IMG/VR virus record: IMGVR_UViG_3300033143_003700
Location: 1 to 23,432 of that record
Source of the DNA: a virus
Reading direction: 5' to 3' (one strand)
Length of the DNA: 23,432 nt
Made by a program: the position numbers and the translations under genes. The stretch's first letter is position 1. Every line of letters begins with the position of its first letter. Positions 11,293 through 19,009 of the stretch are shown piece by piece. The notes under the pieces are model-generated. The model was not told where the DNA came from. It saw only the letters and a program-made list of their open reading frames with translations, and searched no databases.

Positions 11293-12540
11293 ATGCCCCC
11301 AGCAACAATTGCAACAATGGATCCTGCACTAAAGCAGATTTATCGCCCGTCATACATCAATGACGTCTGTTTCAAAGACAGACCTTTATTGGCCTGCATG
11401 CCCAAATATACCGAGTTCGGTGGAAGGAACATGCCCATCGTGCTCAAGTACACCCGTCCCCAGGGCCGGAGTGTCAACTTTGGTGTGGCTCAAGCCAATG
11501 CTACCCCATCGAATCTTGAGGATTTCCTCTTGGTCCGTCGCAAGGATTATGGCGTAGCGACGATTGAAGGTGAAACTGTCGACGCCATGGAGAAGGATCG
11601 TTATGCGTTCCTAAAAGGGACGTCCATGGAGATTGATGGAATCCTTGAGACCCTTTCTCGAAATCTTCACATCATGGCTTATCGAGATGGCCATGCAACC
11701 CGTGGAACCGGAGACGGTGCATGGGTTGTGGCTGGTACTGTTTGCACGTTGGCCGATCCGGAAGAAGCCTCGAATTTTGAGGTTGGTATGGTTATCACGA
11801 CAACCGCCGCAGGTTATGCCGGAGCGGTTCGACCCGGATCGATCACTCTCACAGCCATCAACAGAATAGCAGGAACCCTAACCGCAGCAATCAATTGGAA
11901 CGCAGCCGGTGGGATCCCCGCAATCGTCAACACCGATCACTTGCAAGTGCAAGGTGATTATATCGCCATTGGCGACACCCTGGCCCCATCTGGCCTAGCC
12001 GCTTGGGTGCCCCCAGCGGCCCCTGGCGCTGCTCTGTTTTATGGAGTCAATCGGACAGCAGATATTACCCGACTGGGTGGCCTTCGGTATAATGGAGCAG
12101 CCTTGACCCCGGAAGAAGCATTGATCAACGGTCAATCCCTGCAAGCGCAACACGGCGGCAAGGGAACCCACGCATTTATGCATCACACCAAATACCGTGA
12201 CCTGGAAAACAGCCTGGGCGCTCGGGTTCAGTATGAAATGGTTCAATCCGGAACGAAGGGCTCGCAGGGAGATATCGGGTTCCAATCCATCAAAATCCAA
12301 GGCAACAAAGGCCCTATCAACGTGATTGCGGACGAAGCTTGCCCGACGGATTATTGTTGGATCTTGCAAATGGACACCTGGCAGCTCTGCAGCTTAGGCG
12401 GAGCCCCCAAGATTCTCATGCACGACGGGAATCGAATTTTGCGGGTGAATAACCTGGACGAAGTTGAGGTGCGGGCTGGAATGTACCACAATATTGCCTG
12501 CTTAGCTCCAGGTTACAACGTCGTAGTTACGATGCCTTAG
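11293..12540 (+). CDS. Major capsid protein (HK97-type fold, with inserted domain)
   Basis: The 415-residue product starts at ATG 11293 with GGAGGA upstream. It builds the icosahedral shell. Conserved-type segments include KYTRPQGRSVNFGVAQAN, FLLVRRKDYGVATIEGETVD and the segment starting at about residue 152 (LADPEEASNFEVGM). The insertion-like beta region covers about residues 150-240 (GSITLTAINRIAGTLTAAIN ... GDYIAIGDTLAPSGLAAWVP). Then come FYGVNRTADITRLGGLRYNG and a C-terminal strand GYNVVVTMP. The order and position after scaffold agree with podovirus major capsid proteins. The gene uses CGN for 18 of 21 arginines, unlike terL. It is followed by an intrinsic terminator and preceded by two hairpins, which suggests a discrete high-level transcript. 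Confidence 0.85.
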   Translation: MPPATIATMDPALKQIYRPSYINDVCFKDRPLLACMPKYTEFGGRNMPIVLKYTRPQGRSVNFGVAQANATPSNLEDFLLVRRKDYGVATIEGETVDAMEKDRYAFLKGTSMEIDGILETLSRNLHIMAYRDGHATRGTGDGAWVVAGTVCTLADPEEASNFEVGMVITTTAAGYAGAVRPGSITLTAINRIAGTLTAAINWNAAGGIPAIVNTDHLQVQGDYIAIGDTLAPSGLAAWVPPAAPGAALFYGVNRTADITRLGGLRYNGAALTPEEALINGQSLQAQHGGKGTHAFMHHTKYRDLENSLGARVQYEMVQSGTKGSQGDIGFQSIKIQGNKGPINVIADEACPTDYCWILQMDTWQLCSLGGAPKILMHDGNRILRVNNLDEVEVRAGMYHNIACLAPGYNVVVTMP

Positions 12541-12558
12541 TAGTTGGTTGACGGAACC

Positions 12559-12582
12559 GGGGAGGCGCAACCCTCCCCTTTT
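12559..12582 (+). terminator. Intrinsic terminator after the major capsid gene
   Basis: GGGGAGG (12559-12565) and CCTCCCC (12572-12578) form a perfect 7-bp GC-rich stem around the loop CGCAAC. TTTTCCTCTT follows. It lies 19 bases after the capsid stop and reads on the + strand. No promoter was recognised before the next gene, so downstream genes probably depend on partial read-through. Confidence 0.85.
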
Positions 12583-12611
12583 CCTCTTACTTCTTTCTGG
12601 AGGATTTCAAA

Positions 12612-13001
12612 ATGGCGGCAAGACGATGGTTTCAAAACAGGATGTCTTTATATCATTCGCCCGTGACAATCTGGGCAAAATCAACCCATGGCGCAGTAGG
12701 GGCAATAGCAGCCTTTGGAGGCCGTGGCGTAACTAGTGTAACCAGGCTAGCAGCCGGACGCTATCGAATCACCCTTGACGATACATACCGCGGGCTTTTG
12801 AATGGATCTGCCATGGTCGAATGTGCAGCCAACAATGTTGACATTTATTGCCAACTAGAGGCGGAAAATGTAGCCCTGGCCGGTGGCGGTACTGTAGACT
12901 TTAGAACCAAAACGGCAGGCGTAACAACCGATGTGGCCAACGGAGATGACGTTTGGTATAAAATCGAACTTATGAACAGCTCTGTTGACGCGCTGTTGTA
13001 G
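12612..13001 (+). CDS. Putative capsid decoration/head fibre-like protein, paralogue 1
   Basis: The 129-residue product starts at ATG 12612 with TGGAGGA upstream. It contains GRGVTSVTRLAAGRYRITLD, then VDIYCQLEAENVALAGGGTV and DFRTKT. A 'G-V-x-x-VTR-x-x-x-G-x-Y-x-I-T-L-x-D' strand pair recurs in phage virion proteins (head or tail surface domains). The protein at 13011 has the same order and about the same length, so the pair arose by tandem duplication. The position just after the capsid gene makes a decoration or minor-head role likely. No exact family was determined. Only one Cys is in each conserved YCQL. Confidence 0.65.
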   Translation: MAARRWFQNRMSLYHSPVTIWAKSTHGAVGAIAAFGGRGVTSVTRLAAGRYRITLDDTYRGLLNGSAMVECAANNVDIYCQLEAENVALAGGGTVDFRTKTAGVTTDVANGDDVWYKIELMNSSVDALL

Positions 13002-13010
13002 GAGGCTTCT

Positions 13011-13403
13011 ATGTCCATGAAAGGTATAGGAGAAAAATCCCACTCGTTGTACCACAACCCGTCAACCATTTATGGGAGATGTGTTTTCAGCGGTGGGGCG
13101 GCAAATCCTACTTCTTTTTCAGGCAAGGGCGTGGCCGGTGTTACACGACTTGGGGCCGGGCGGTTTAGGATAACTCTTGACGACAGACATCCGGGATTTT
13201 TGCATCTTGAGGCAACTGTTTTGGCCGCACTGAATACCGTCGATCTTTACTGCCAACTTGAGGCCGAGGCTGTCAACACAGCAGGAGGCGGGACAGTGGA
13301 TTTCCGAACCAAAACCGGGGCAGGCAGTGTAGACCCTGCGGCAGCCGACGAAGGGCATTTCCAGATCGATTTACAAACACTGGCCATTGATCCGGCCTTG
13401 TAG
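13011..13403 (+). CDS. Putative capsid decoration/head fibre-like protein, paralogue 2
   Basis: The 130-residue product has AGGAGG overlapping the previous stop, then ATG 13011. It has SLYHNPSTIYGRCVFSG near the start, GKGVAGVTRLGAGRFRITLD, then VDLYCQLEAEAVNTAGGGTV and DFRTKT. These align segment by segment with the gene at 12612 (SLYH-SPVTIW, VTRLAAGRYRITLDD, YCQLEAE, AGGGTVDFRTKT). Sequence between the shared blocks has diverged, so the duplication is not recent. The duplicates may form a hetero-oligomer or cover different sites on the capsid. The function is inferred only from position. Confidence 0.65.
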   Translation: MSMKGIGEKSHSLYHNPSTIYGRCVFSGGAANPTSFSGKGVAGVTRLGAGRFRITLDDRHPGFLHLEATVLAALNTVDLYCQLEAEAVNTAGGGTVDFRTKTGAGSVDPAAADEGHFQIDLQTLAIDPAL

Positions 13404-13415
13404 AGAGGACTGAAC

Positions 13416-14129
13416 ATGTCTAGCCCGTTGAATATGGAACAAATCGCATTACTTGCCGGAGAACGGGCAGACATGCTTCAATCGGACGGGGCAGGGGGCC
13501 AAGAGTTGAGCGATTTCATCAACACGGCCTCCGTCCTGTATTTTATCAATATCGAACTGGCCGCCTTGTGGGATCACTTGATTATGAGCAATGAGGAATA
13601 TTGCTCCAAGCGCTGGAATCTTACGACAGTAGCAGACCAGGAGGACTATTCTCTACCAGAGGATTTTTACAAGCTTCGGATGGTTTTCCCGCTTGACTCT
13701 TCTGGGAATAGAGAGGAACCCCTACGAAGGTTCCACTTGCAAGACCTTGGAAAGCCTGAGCTTTATCGATACCCAACATCTATCGGGACGGATTTCCATA
13801 CCTATCGACTCATGGGAAAGCGGTTGTTTTTGGACCCTATCCCGCAGATTGCAGGGAATCTTTACGAGGTTTGGTATTGTCGAGATTACCCCCATACAGA
13901 GAACAAGCTTGACTACATACCCCACGAGTACCCCAAGGGTTGGGAGGACTACGTTGTCGAGGGGGTCACCGCCAGATTACTTGAGAAAATCGAGAGCGAT
14001 TCAGGACCACAGAGGCAACGACAAAACGAGGTTTTGGGCAGGATTGTCCAGGTAATTGAGGACAGGGACCAGGGAGATCCACACACAATGATTGACACAG
14101 AGGATTCATTCTATTGGTATCGCAGTTAG
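13416..14129 (+). CDS. Head-tail adaptor (connector) protein
   Basis: The 237-residue product starts at ATG 13416 after GAGAGGA. It contains DQEDYSLPEDFYKLRMVFPL (about residues 73-92), KRLFLDPIPQIAGNLYEVWY and DYIPHEYPKGWEDYVVEGVT. It ends in RIVQVIEDRDQGDPHTMIDT. The 'YxLPxDFxKLR', 'YxxxYPxGWEDYVVxG' and late 'RIxxxxxxRDxG' elements are typical of podovirus adaptors, which form the ring between portal and tail nozzle. The position after the head genes and before the large tail protein supports this. It overlaps the next TTG by 16 bases. Confidence 0.75.
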   Translation: MSSPLNMEQIALLAGERADMLQSDGAGGQELSDFINTASVLYFINIELAALWDHLIMSNEEYCSKRWNLTTVADQEDYSLPEDFYKLRMVFPLDSSGNREEPLRRFHLQDLGKPELYRYPTSIGTDFHTYRLMGKRLFLDPIPQIAGNLYEVWYCRDYPHTENKLDYIPHEYPKGWEDYVVEGVTARLLEKIESDSGPQRQRQNEVLGRIVQVIEDRDQGDPHTMIDTEDSFYWYRS

Positions 14130-14425
14130 ACAGGCAGGGCAGCTTAGAGCAAGGGACTTCGTTTTTCCAGGAAAACGTCTTCCGCTGGTCTGAGCAATTT
14201 CAGCAAATACCTATTCTAAATGGGTACTTAGAGCAGGGCGTTGAAATGCCTGGGGCAGTTGGAAATGTTGTTTTTCAGCACAAGCTCGGGAGGGTTCCGA
14301 CCGGCATGATTCACACAAAGGCTACGTATTATCCGCATTATTACGACGTGGAAATGACGGATAAACAGATAACCATTTACTGGCCATATGTTTTGGCTGC
14401 AACCATTGACTTTTGGATTTTCTAA
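14114..14425 (+). CDS. Small podovirus-type structural protein
   Basis: TTG 14114 overlaps the adaptor end by 16 bases and the frame ends at 14425 (103 residues). The C-terminal part has the order ILNGYLEQGVEMPGAVGNVV, FQHKLGRVPTGMI, then TIDFWIF. This '[N]G-x-L ... V.......HxLGRxPxG ... xDFWxF' pattern recurs in small phage proteins encoded between adaptor and nozzle genes. It probably forms a beta-structured virion component; no function is proven. The TAA overlaps the next ATG by one base (TAATG). Confidence 0.65.
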   Translation: MVSQLDRQGSLEQGTSFFQENVFRWSEQFQQIPILNGYLEQGVEMPGAVGNVVFQHKLGRVPTGMIHTKATYYPHYYDVEMTDKQITIYWPYVLAATIDFWIF

Positions 14426-17400
14426 TGGCTTTAGAGCGTCAAGACATAATCGTACCCCTGGCTAAAGGGCTCGACCAAAAGACGGACGAAAAGCACGTTT
14501 CCCCGGACAAGCTTGCAAACCTGGAAAACGGGCAGTTTGACAAAGTTGGCACGATCAACAAAAGAAGTGGAACAGAAACCATTGACGCGGTTTTAGATGA
14601 GGCCGGGACCTCTTGGGATAAGTGTCAATCGTTGCATCATAGACAAAGGGAATTATTACAGATTTGTAGGCAGATCAACACAGCCAGGATTGCCCCCGCT
14701 GTTGAAAATGGCTGGAAAAGTTATTCTTTAGACACAGAAGCGGACGAGTGGAGACAGATCGGGCGCTGTACCCCTGTCAAAATAGAACTTGACTCAATTG
14801 CAAAACCTGAGATTTACAACGTAGCCCCAGATATGGCTTTCTGCAATGGATACAAGTGCTTTGTTTGGGCGTCCGACGCCAAGGCCCTTGGGGGTCTTAC
14901 CAGACATTGCTATGTCACTGTTGTGGAAGAAGACACGGGCTCCGTTGTTTTAGATAGATATTCTCTAGGGCCTATTGTGTACACTCCCAAAGTGCTTACT
15001 GTTGACAATAGTTTTCACATTTGGGTTGACGGGGTAGGTCTGTCAATGATTGACACCGACGTTGATCCAACGGCCCCTAGTGCGTTTGTGGCTAAGGCCG
15101 TCGGAACTATCCATGCAGATAATCTATGGGATGTCTGTACAGTCCCAAGCGGACCCGGTGGTGTTGATTGCTCTGTGATTGCATACAAGGACAACAGCGC
15201 CCCCCCTGACATTCAGGTTCTATGGTTCAGGGAAGACGGAACGCAAGTTGGAAACATGCTAGAACCGTCAACCCCGTTCAATGTTCTTTCTTGTGCTAAG
15301 TTATACGACCGCAACGCAGGGGATTATTACGTAGGTATTTTTTGGCAAGCAAACGCCCCTGCTGATATTTATGGAAGACTGTTAGACCAAGACGCAGGCG
15401 GGTTTCACTGGGCAGCAGTACAAATAGTGAACACGCAAACAGGAGCAGGGGGAGAGACAGCCAAGAATATTACGGCCATACAGGACCCCTCAATAGATAT
15501 TACTGTCCCTGCAAATTCAAGTTTTAGGGTATTCATAGAAGTTGATGGAGTTTTCCCACCTTGGTCCAATTATGTCAGGCAGGGAATTTGGCGTTTTGAT
15601 ATGGTTGGGGCTACGGCTCACGCGAAAACCTTCAATTGCGCTTGCTTGGCTTCGAAGGCATTTAATTATAGAGGACAAGCCTTCGTTTGGGCAACAAATG
15701 CCCAGGTTTTTCAATGCGCTATGTTCCTAATGTCTAATAAAACAGATTATCCAGTTGTTTCGGCTGCAATCAATACCAACGTAAAGGCGTTACGATCAGA
15801 GGGTCAGAGTTATTCTACAGGATACCCTAGACTTCCGGAAGTCAATGGTAGGCCAATATATGCTTATTCTGTGGCCACAGTGAGAAGAGAAAGACTGGGT
15901 GCCCAAGGGCTTGCTGGTGTGTCGGACCTTTTTGACGCAAAATCAATAGTTGAACTAAGGGCAACATTCGAGGGAGAGTTCAACTTTGACAGTGTAGAGA
16001 TAGATCAAAACCTAGTTTTCGCGCCTGGCATGGTGAATGATTGTGACGGTACGACATTCGAGGCAGGTTTTCATCTATGGCCGGAGCTAGATCCTACCCC
16101 GGCCAATTGGGGTACGCCTAATGTTGCCGGTGGTTTTATGTCGGACGGAATTGAACTATTTAGAATTACATACGAATGGTCTGACAGAGAAGGACAAATC
16201 CACAGATCGGCCCCTAGCCCAGTTTATGCGATAACGTTTGCTTTAGGTGGGGCCAATCAGAGATATGCTTTTAACATACCTACACTGAATTACCTGAATA
16301 AAGCCCCGACTGTAAAAATCTGGGTATACCGCCAAGCCTCAGACGGCCTGTACCACAAAGAGGATGTTTATCAAGGAAACGACAACTCTGTACCTTATGT
16401 GACCGGCTTCTCTGGAGGTGTCACCTCTGATATAAACATTTTAGACAATGAACTTTTATATACAGATGGTGGAATAGTTGAAAACATAGGCCCCCCGGCA
16501 GCCAATATTTTGGCAGCTTCAAGAAACCGAGTTTTTATTGTACCGTCCGAGGATCCACTATCTGTATGGTTTTCCAAAGAAAAAAAGGACGGGGAAGGAT
16601 TGGCTTTCAACGATACCTTTATAAAACGATTTCCAAAAGGCGGACCTATCACGGCCCTTGGTGTCATGGATGACAAAGTTGTGGTTTTCAAAGAGGATGA
16701 GATTTGGGCGTTTTCAGGAAATGGGCCAAGCGACTCTGCCCAGGGCGGATTCTCAACAGAAACGCTTATAGCTCAAGACATTGGATGCGAAAAAAACAGC
16801 CGGGGCTCTGTGCAAAACACAGAATTTGGGATCGTTTTTAACTCAAAACGTGGCTTGTATATGCTAGATCGAGGACTAAATCCCACCTACATAGGATCTG
16901 CCCTAGACGACACAAAAGCAGAAATTGTCACGGATTCTATTTCTATTCCAGAGAAAAACCAGATCCGTTTTATGCAAACGCCAAATTTGTTTGTTCCAGA
17001 CCCGTCCCTTGGCGTGCTGGATGTCCTTACAAAACAATGCTCTAGGTTTGATATTGATGCACTGCATGGGACTTACTGGGAAGACAACGGATGGGTCTTT
17101 TCAGATCCTAGCTGGGTTATAAAAAAGGAAGTAGCAAGCCACAAGGACGACGCAAACTTTATCGACATGAACCTTGAAACGTCCTGGATCAAACTAAATG
17201 GACTTCAAGGCTACCAAAGGGTTTTCTGGGTAGGGCTCATGGGAGAGTACAAAAGCGCCCATACTCTAAATATTGAGGTTTCCTATGACTATAAGGCTGT
17301 TGTGTCTGAAACAAAAACATTCACAATAGCAGCGGCAGACGATCCATATCAGATAAGATTTAGGCCCAAGTATTCGAGATGCCAGGCTATCAAGTTGAAA

Positions 17401-17514
17401 ATATACGACTCGGCCCAAGCTGGGACGGGTGAGAGCCTTTCGCTAAGTGGGATCCATTTTGTCATTGGCGTAAAACGCGGGCTTTATCGAGACAAGCCCT
17501 CTAAGACCTTGTGA
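14425..17514 (+). CDS. Large tail nozzle/DNA stabilisation-like protein
   Basis: ATG 14425 was chosen because it overlaps the previous stop as TAATG; TTG 14413 is an alternative. The 1029-residue product starts MALERQDIIVPLAKGLDQKT with LANLENGQFDKVGTINKRSG at about residues 27-46. This matches the start of podovirus tail proteins that follow the adaptor. A later segment has GPPAANILAASRNRVFIVPS, then TALGVMDDKVVVFKEDEIWA and FGIVFNSKRGLYMLDRGL. These repeated beta-propeller-like blades are typical of nozzle/stabilisation proteins. Its role would be closing or extending the tail tube after packaging. Exact homology to P22 gp10 or T7 gp12 is not shown. Confidence 0.7.
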   Translation: MALERQDIIVPLAKGLDQKTDEKHVSPDKLANLENGQFDKVGTINKRSGTETIDAVLDEAGTSWDKCQSLHHRQRELLQICRQINTARIAPAVENGWKSYSLDTEADEWRQIGRCTPVKIELDSIAKPEIYNVAPDMAFCNGYKCFVWASDAKALGGLTRHCYVTVVEEDTGSVVLDRYSLGPIVYTPKVLTVDNSFHIWVDGVGLSMIDTDVDPTAPSAFVAKAVGTIHADNLWDVCTVPSGPGGVDCSVIAYKDNSAPPDIQVLWFREDGTQVGNMLEPSTPFNVLSCAKLYDRNAGDYYVGIFWQANAPADIYGRLLDQDAGGFHWAAVQIVNTQTGAGGETAKNITAIQDPSIDITVPANSSFRVFIEVDGVFPPWSNYVRQGIWRFDMVGATAHAKTFNCACLASKAFNYRGQAFVWATNAQVFQCAMFLMSNKTDYPVVSAAINTNVKALRSEGQSYSTGYPRLPEVNGRPIYAYSVATVRRERLGAQGLAGVSDLFDAKSIVELRATFEGEFNFDSVEIDQNLVFAPGMVNDCDGTTFEAGFHLWPELDPTPANWGTPNVAGGFMSDGIELFRITYEWSDREGQIHRSAPSPVYAITFALGGANQRYAFNIPTLNYLNKAPTVKIWVYRQASDGLYHKEDVYQGNDNSVPYVTGFSGGVTSDINILDNELLYTDGGIVENIGPPAANILAASRNRVFIVPSEDPLSVWFSKEKKDGEGLAFNDTFIKRFPKGGPITALGVMDDKVVVFKEDEIWAFSGNGPSDSAQGGFSTETLIAQDIGCEKNSRGSVQNTEFGIVFNSKRGLYMLDRGLNPTYIGSALDDTKAEIVTDSISIPEKNQIRFMQTPNLFVPDPSLGVLDVLTKQCSRFDIDALHGTYWEDNGWVFSDPSWVIKKEVASHKDDANFIDMNLETSWIKLNGLQGYQRVFWVGLMGEYKSAHTLNIEVSYDYKAVVSETKTFTIAAADDPYQIRFRPKYSRCQAIKLKIYDSAQAGTGESLSLSGIHFVIGVKRGLYRDKPSKTL

Positions 17515-17521
17515 GGTTGAT

Positions 17522-18136
17522 ATGAGTTTGTGGGATATAGGAAAGTATGCTCTTTTTGGTGCAGATCCCTTTGCTGCTACAGCCATGACGGCAAGCGATT
17601 TGTCCGAGGACGAGCTATGGGGCAACAAGGGCGATAAGATCGACTATCAGCGAAACGCGTACCAGACAGACCTTGCAAACTATCAAATGGACCCGCAGAT
17701 GGCCGCCATGCTGAAAATCAAACTCAAAGCAGCCATGGAGGGCAGGGGGGGCATACCACAAGAGCAGATGGCAAGGGCAATGCAACGCGCTCAATCCGGA
17801 GCCCAGTCCATGTATGCAGGCCAGGGTGGTATGAACGCAGGGACGGCCAGGCGTATGGCCTCGAATCAATACGGGCAAGCGCAAGGGGAAATGGCTACAT
17901 ACAACGAGGGAATAAAAGCCCAGCAACAAATGCAGGCAGAGCAAATGATGAAACAATTACTTGCTCAAGAGCATAGAGCGCGGCTCGAACGCCAGAAAAC
18001 CCAGCAAGGCCAATTTGCAGCGGAAGAAAGTCGCATGATGACCAAAGAGAAAGACTGGGCAGAAAGAAGCAGGCAGGAAGACGCTGGCAAGCTTGGACAG
18101 ATTGCAAACATTGGATCTCAATATCTAGCAAATTAG
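17522..18136 (+). CDS. Candidate ejection (internal virion) protein 1
   Basis: The 204-residue product starts at ATG 17522, eight bases after the tail protein stop, with GAGG upstream. After a short N-terminal segment (GKYALFGADPFAATAMTASD) it is Ala/Gln/Met-rich and helical. Residues 79-140 carry GGIPQEQMARAMQRAQSGAQ and TARRMASNQYGQAQGEMATY. The C-terminus has a long charged helix (EHRARLERQKTQQGQ). Small Ala/Gln-rich helical proteins in front of two larger ones are the usual podovirus ejection-protein group (roles like T7 gp14-16 or P22 gp7/20/16). The assignment is by composition and position, not by sequence homology. Confidence 0.6.
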   Translation: MSLWDIGKYALFGADPFAATAMTASDLSEDELWGNKGDKIDYQRNAYQTDLANYQMDPQMAAMLKIKLKAAMEGRGGIPQEQMARAMQRAQSGAQSMYAGQGGMNAGTARRMASNQYGQAQGEMATYNEGIKAQQQMQAEQMMKQLLAQEHRARLERQKTQQGQFAAEESRMMTKEKDWAERSRQEDAGKLGQIANIGSQYLAN

Positions 18137-18145
18137 GGGTTTATC

Positions 18146-18997
18146 ATGCCCAGACCAAAAGATTATGAGTACACAACAAATGAGGACAGAAAAAGAACAA
18201 GCGGGAAGCCCCATGAGTATACAGATCCAAAGACAGGGAGCCCGGCCTCGGACTGGACAGATAAAATCGGGCCAGCCATAAAAGATGAGGTCTTTGGGAC
18301 AAAAACCGATCTTGAGTACTACATAGACAACCTAGACCAAAGACTCGGAAGAGAACACGGCGGGGCCCGTGAAGATTACATGATTAGGGGATACACTGGG
18401 GCCGCAGGCGTAGAGAACGCACTAATGATGAGAATGCTTGGCGGGGGACTATCCCAAGCCGAGGCCCAATCAAAGCAAGCGTCCGGGGCCAGAATGAGAG
18501 ACGCCCTGGCAGCAAGAGCCGGGGCAAATCAGTACAATCAAGCAGCTATCGGAAATCAACTCGGCCAGCAAATTGGACAGGTTGCAGGGGAGGGCGGGGA
18601 GCGCAGGGCGCTAGAACAAGATGAGGCAAACCGTCAATACCAAGACTGGATGGTTCAGGACATGGCTGGCCGCATGGAATGGGAGCGACGGCAGGCAGAT
18701 GACAGGCAAATGAGGAACAATCTGGCATTTCAAAAAGCAGCATGGGACGCGTCTCAATCCGTGCAACCCGGTGTATTCAATCCATTTTTGAATGCTTCAA
18801 GTCAGGCAATGGCCCAGTATAGCGCAACAGGGGGAGGTCAAGGCGGTGGCGGTGGTTACTATCAGGACCTAACAGGAACCGGGCGTATGGCTCAAGGGCC
18901 GCAGGGCCAATGGGGCTATTCTGGGGGCCAGGACGAACAAGGTCAGGACGTGTTTGGAGAGGTCTGGGACGACGGCGGGGAAGATTTTGACTACTAG
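18146..18997 (+). CDS. Candidate ejection (internal virion) protein 2
   Basis: The 283-residue product starts at ATG 18146 with GGGG about 8 bases upstream. It has a charged N-terminus, then a helical Gln/Ala/Gly-rich middle (GGGLSQAEAQSKQASGARMR, then NQLGQQIGQVAGEGGERRAL). The tail is Gly/Gln-rich and low complexity, ending acidic (EVWDDGGEDFDY). The middle resembles the central part of the preceding gene in Ala/Gln/Gly spacing, suggesting distant relationship. The acidic end could be a binding tail for another virion protein. The function is inferred from context only. Confidence 0.55.
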   Translation: MPRPKDYEYTTNEDRKRTSGKPHEYTDPKTGSPASDWTDKIGPAIKDEVFGTKTDLEYYIDNLDQRLGREHGGAREDYMIRGYTGAAGVENALMMRMLGGGLSQAEAQSKQASGARMRDALAARAGANQYNQAAIGNQLGQQIGQVAGEGGERRALEQDEANRQYQDWMVQDMAGRMEWERRQADDRQMRNNLAFQKAAWDASQSVQPGVFNPFLNASSQAMAQYSATGGGQGGGGGYYQDLTGTGRMAQGPQGQWGYSGGQDEQGQDVFGEVWDDGGEDFDY

Positions 18998-19009
18998 GGA
19001 GAGAAGAAG

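Noticed and set aside
12548-12736. Plus-strand frame starting inside the capsid terminator
   Set aside because: It runs through the terminator hairpin and overlaps the better gene at 12612, which has a proper ribosome-binding site and a paralogue.
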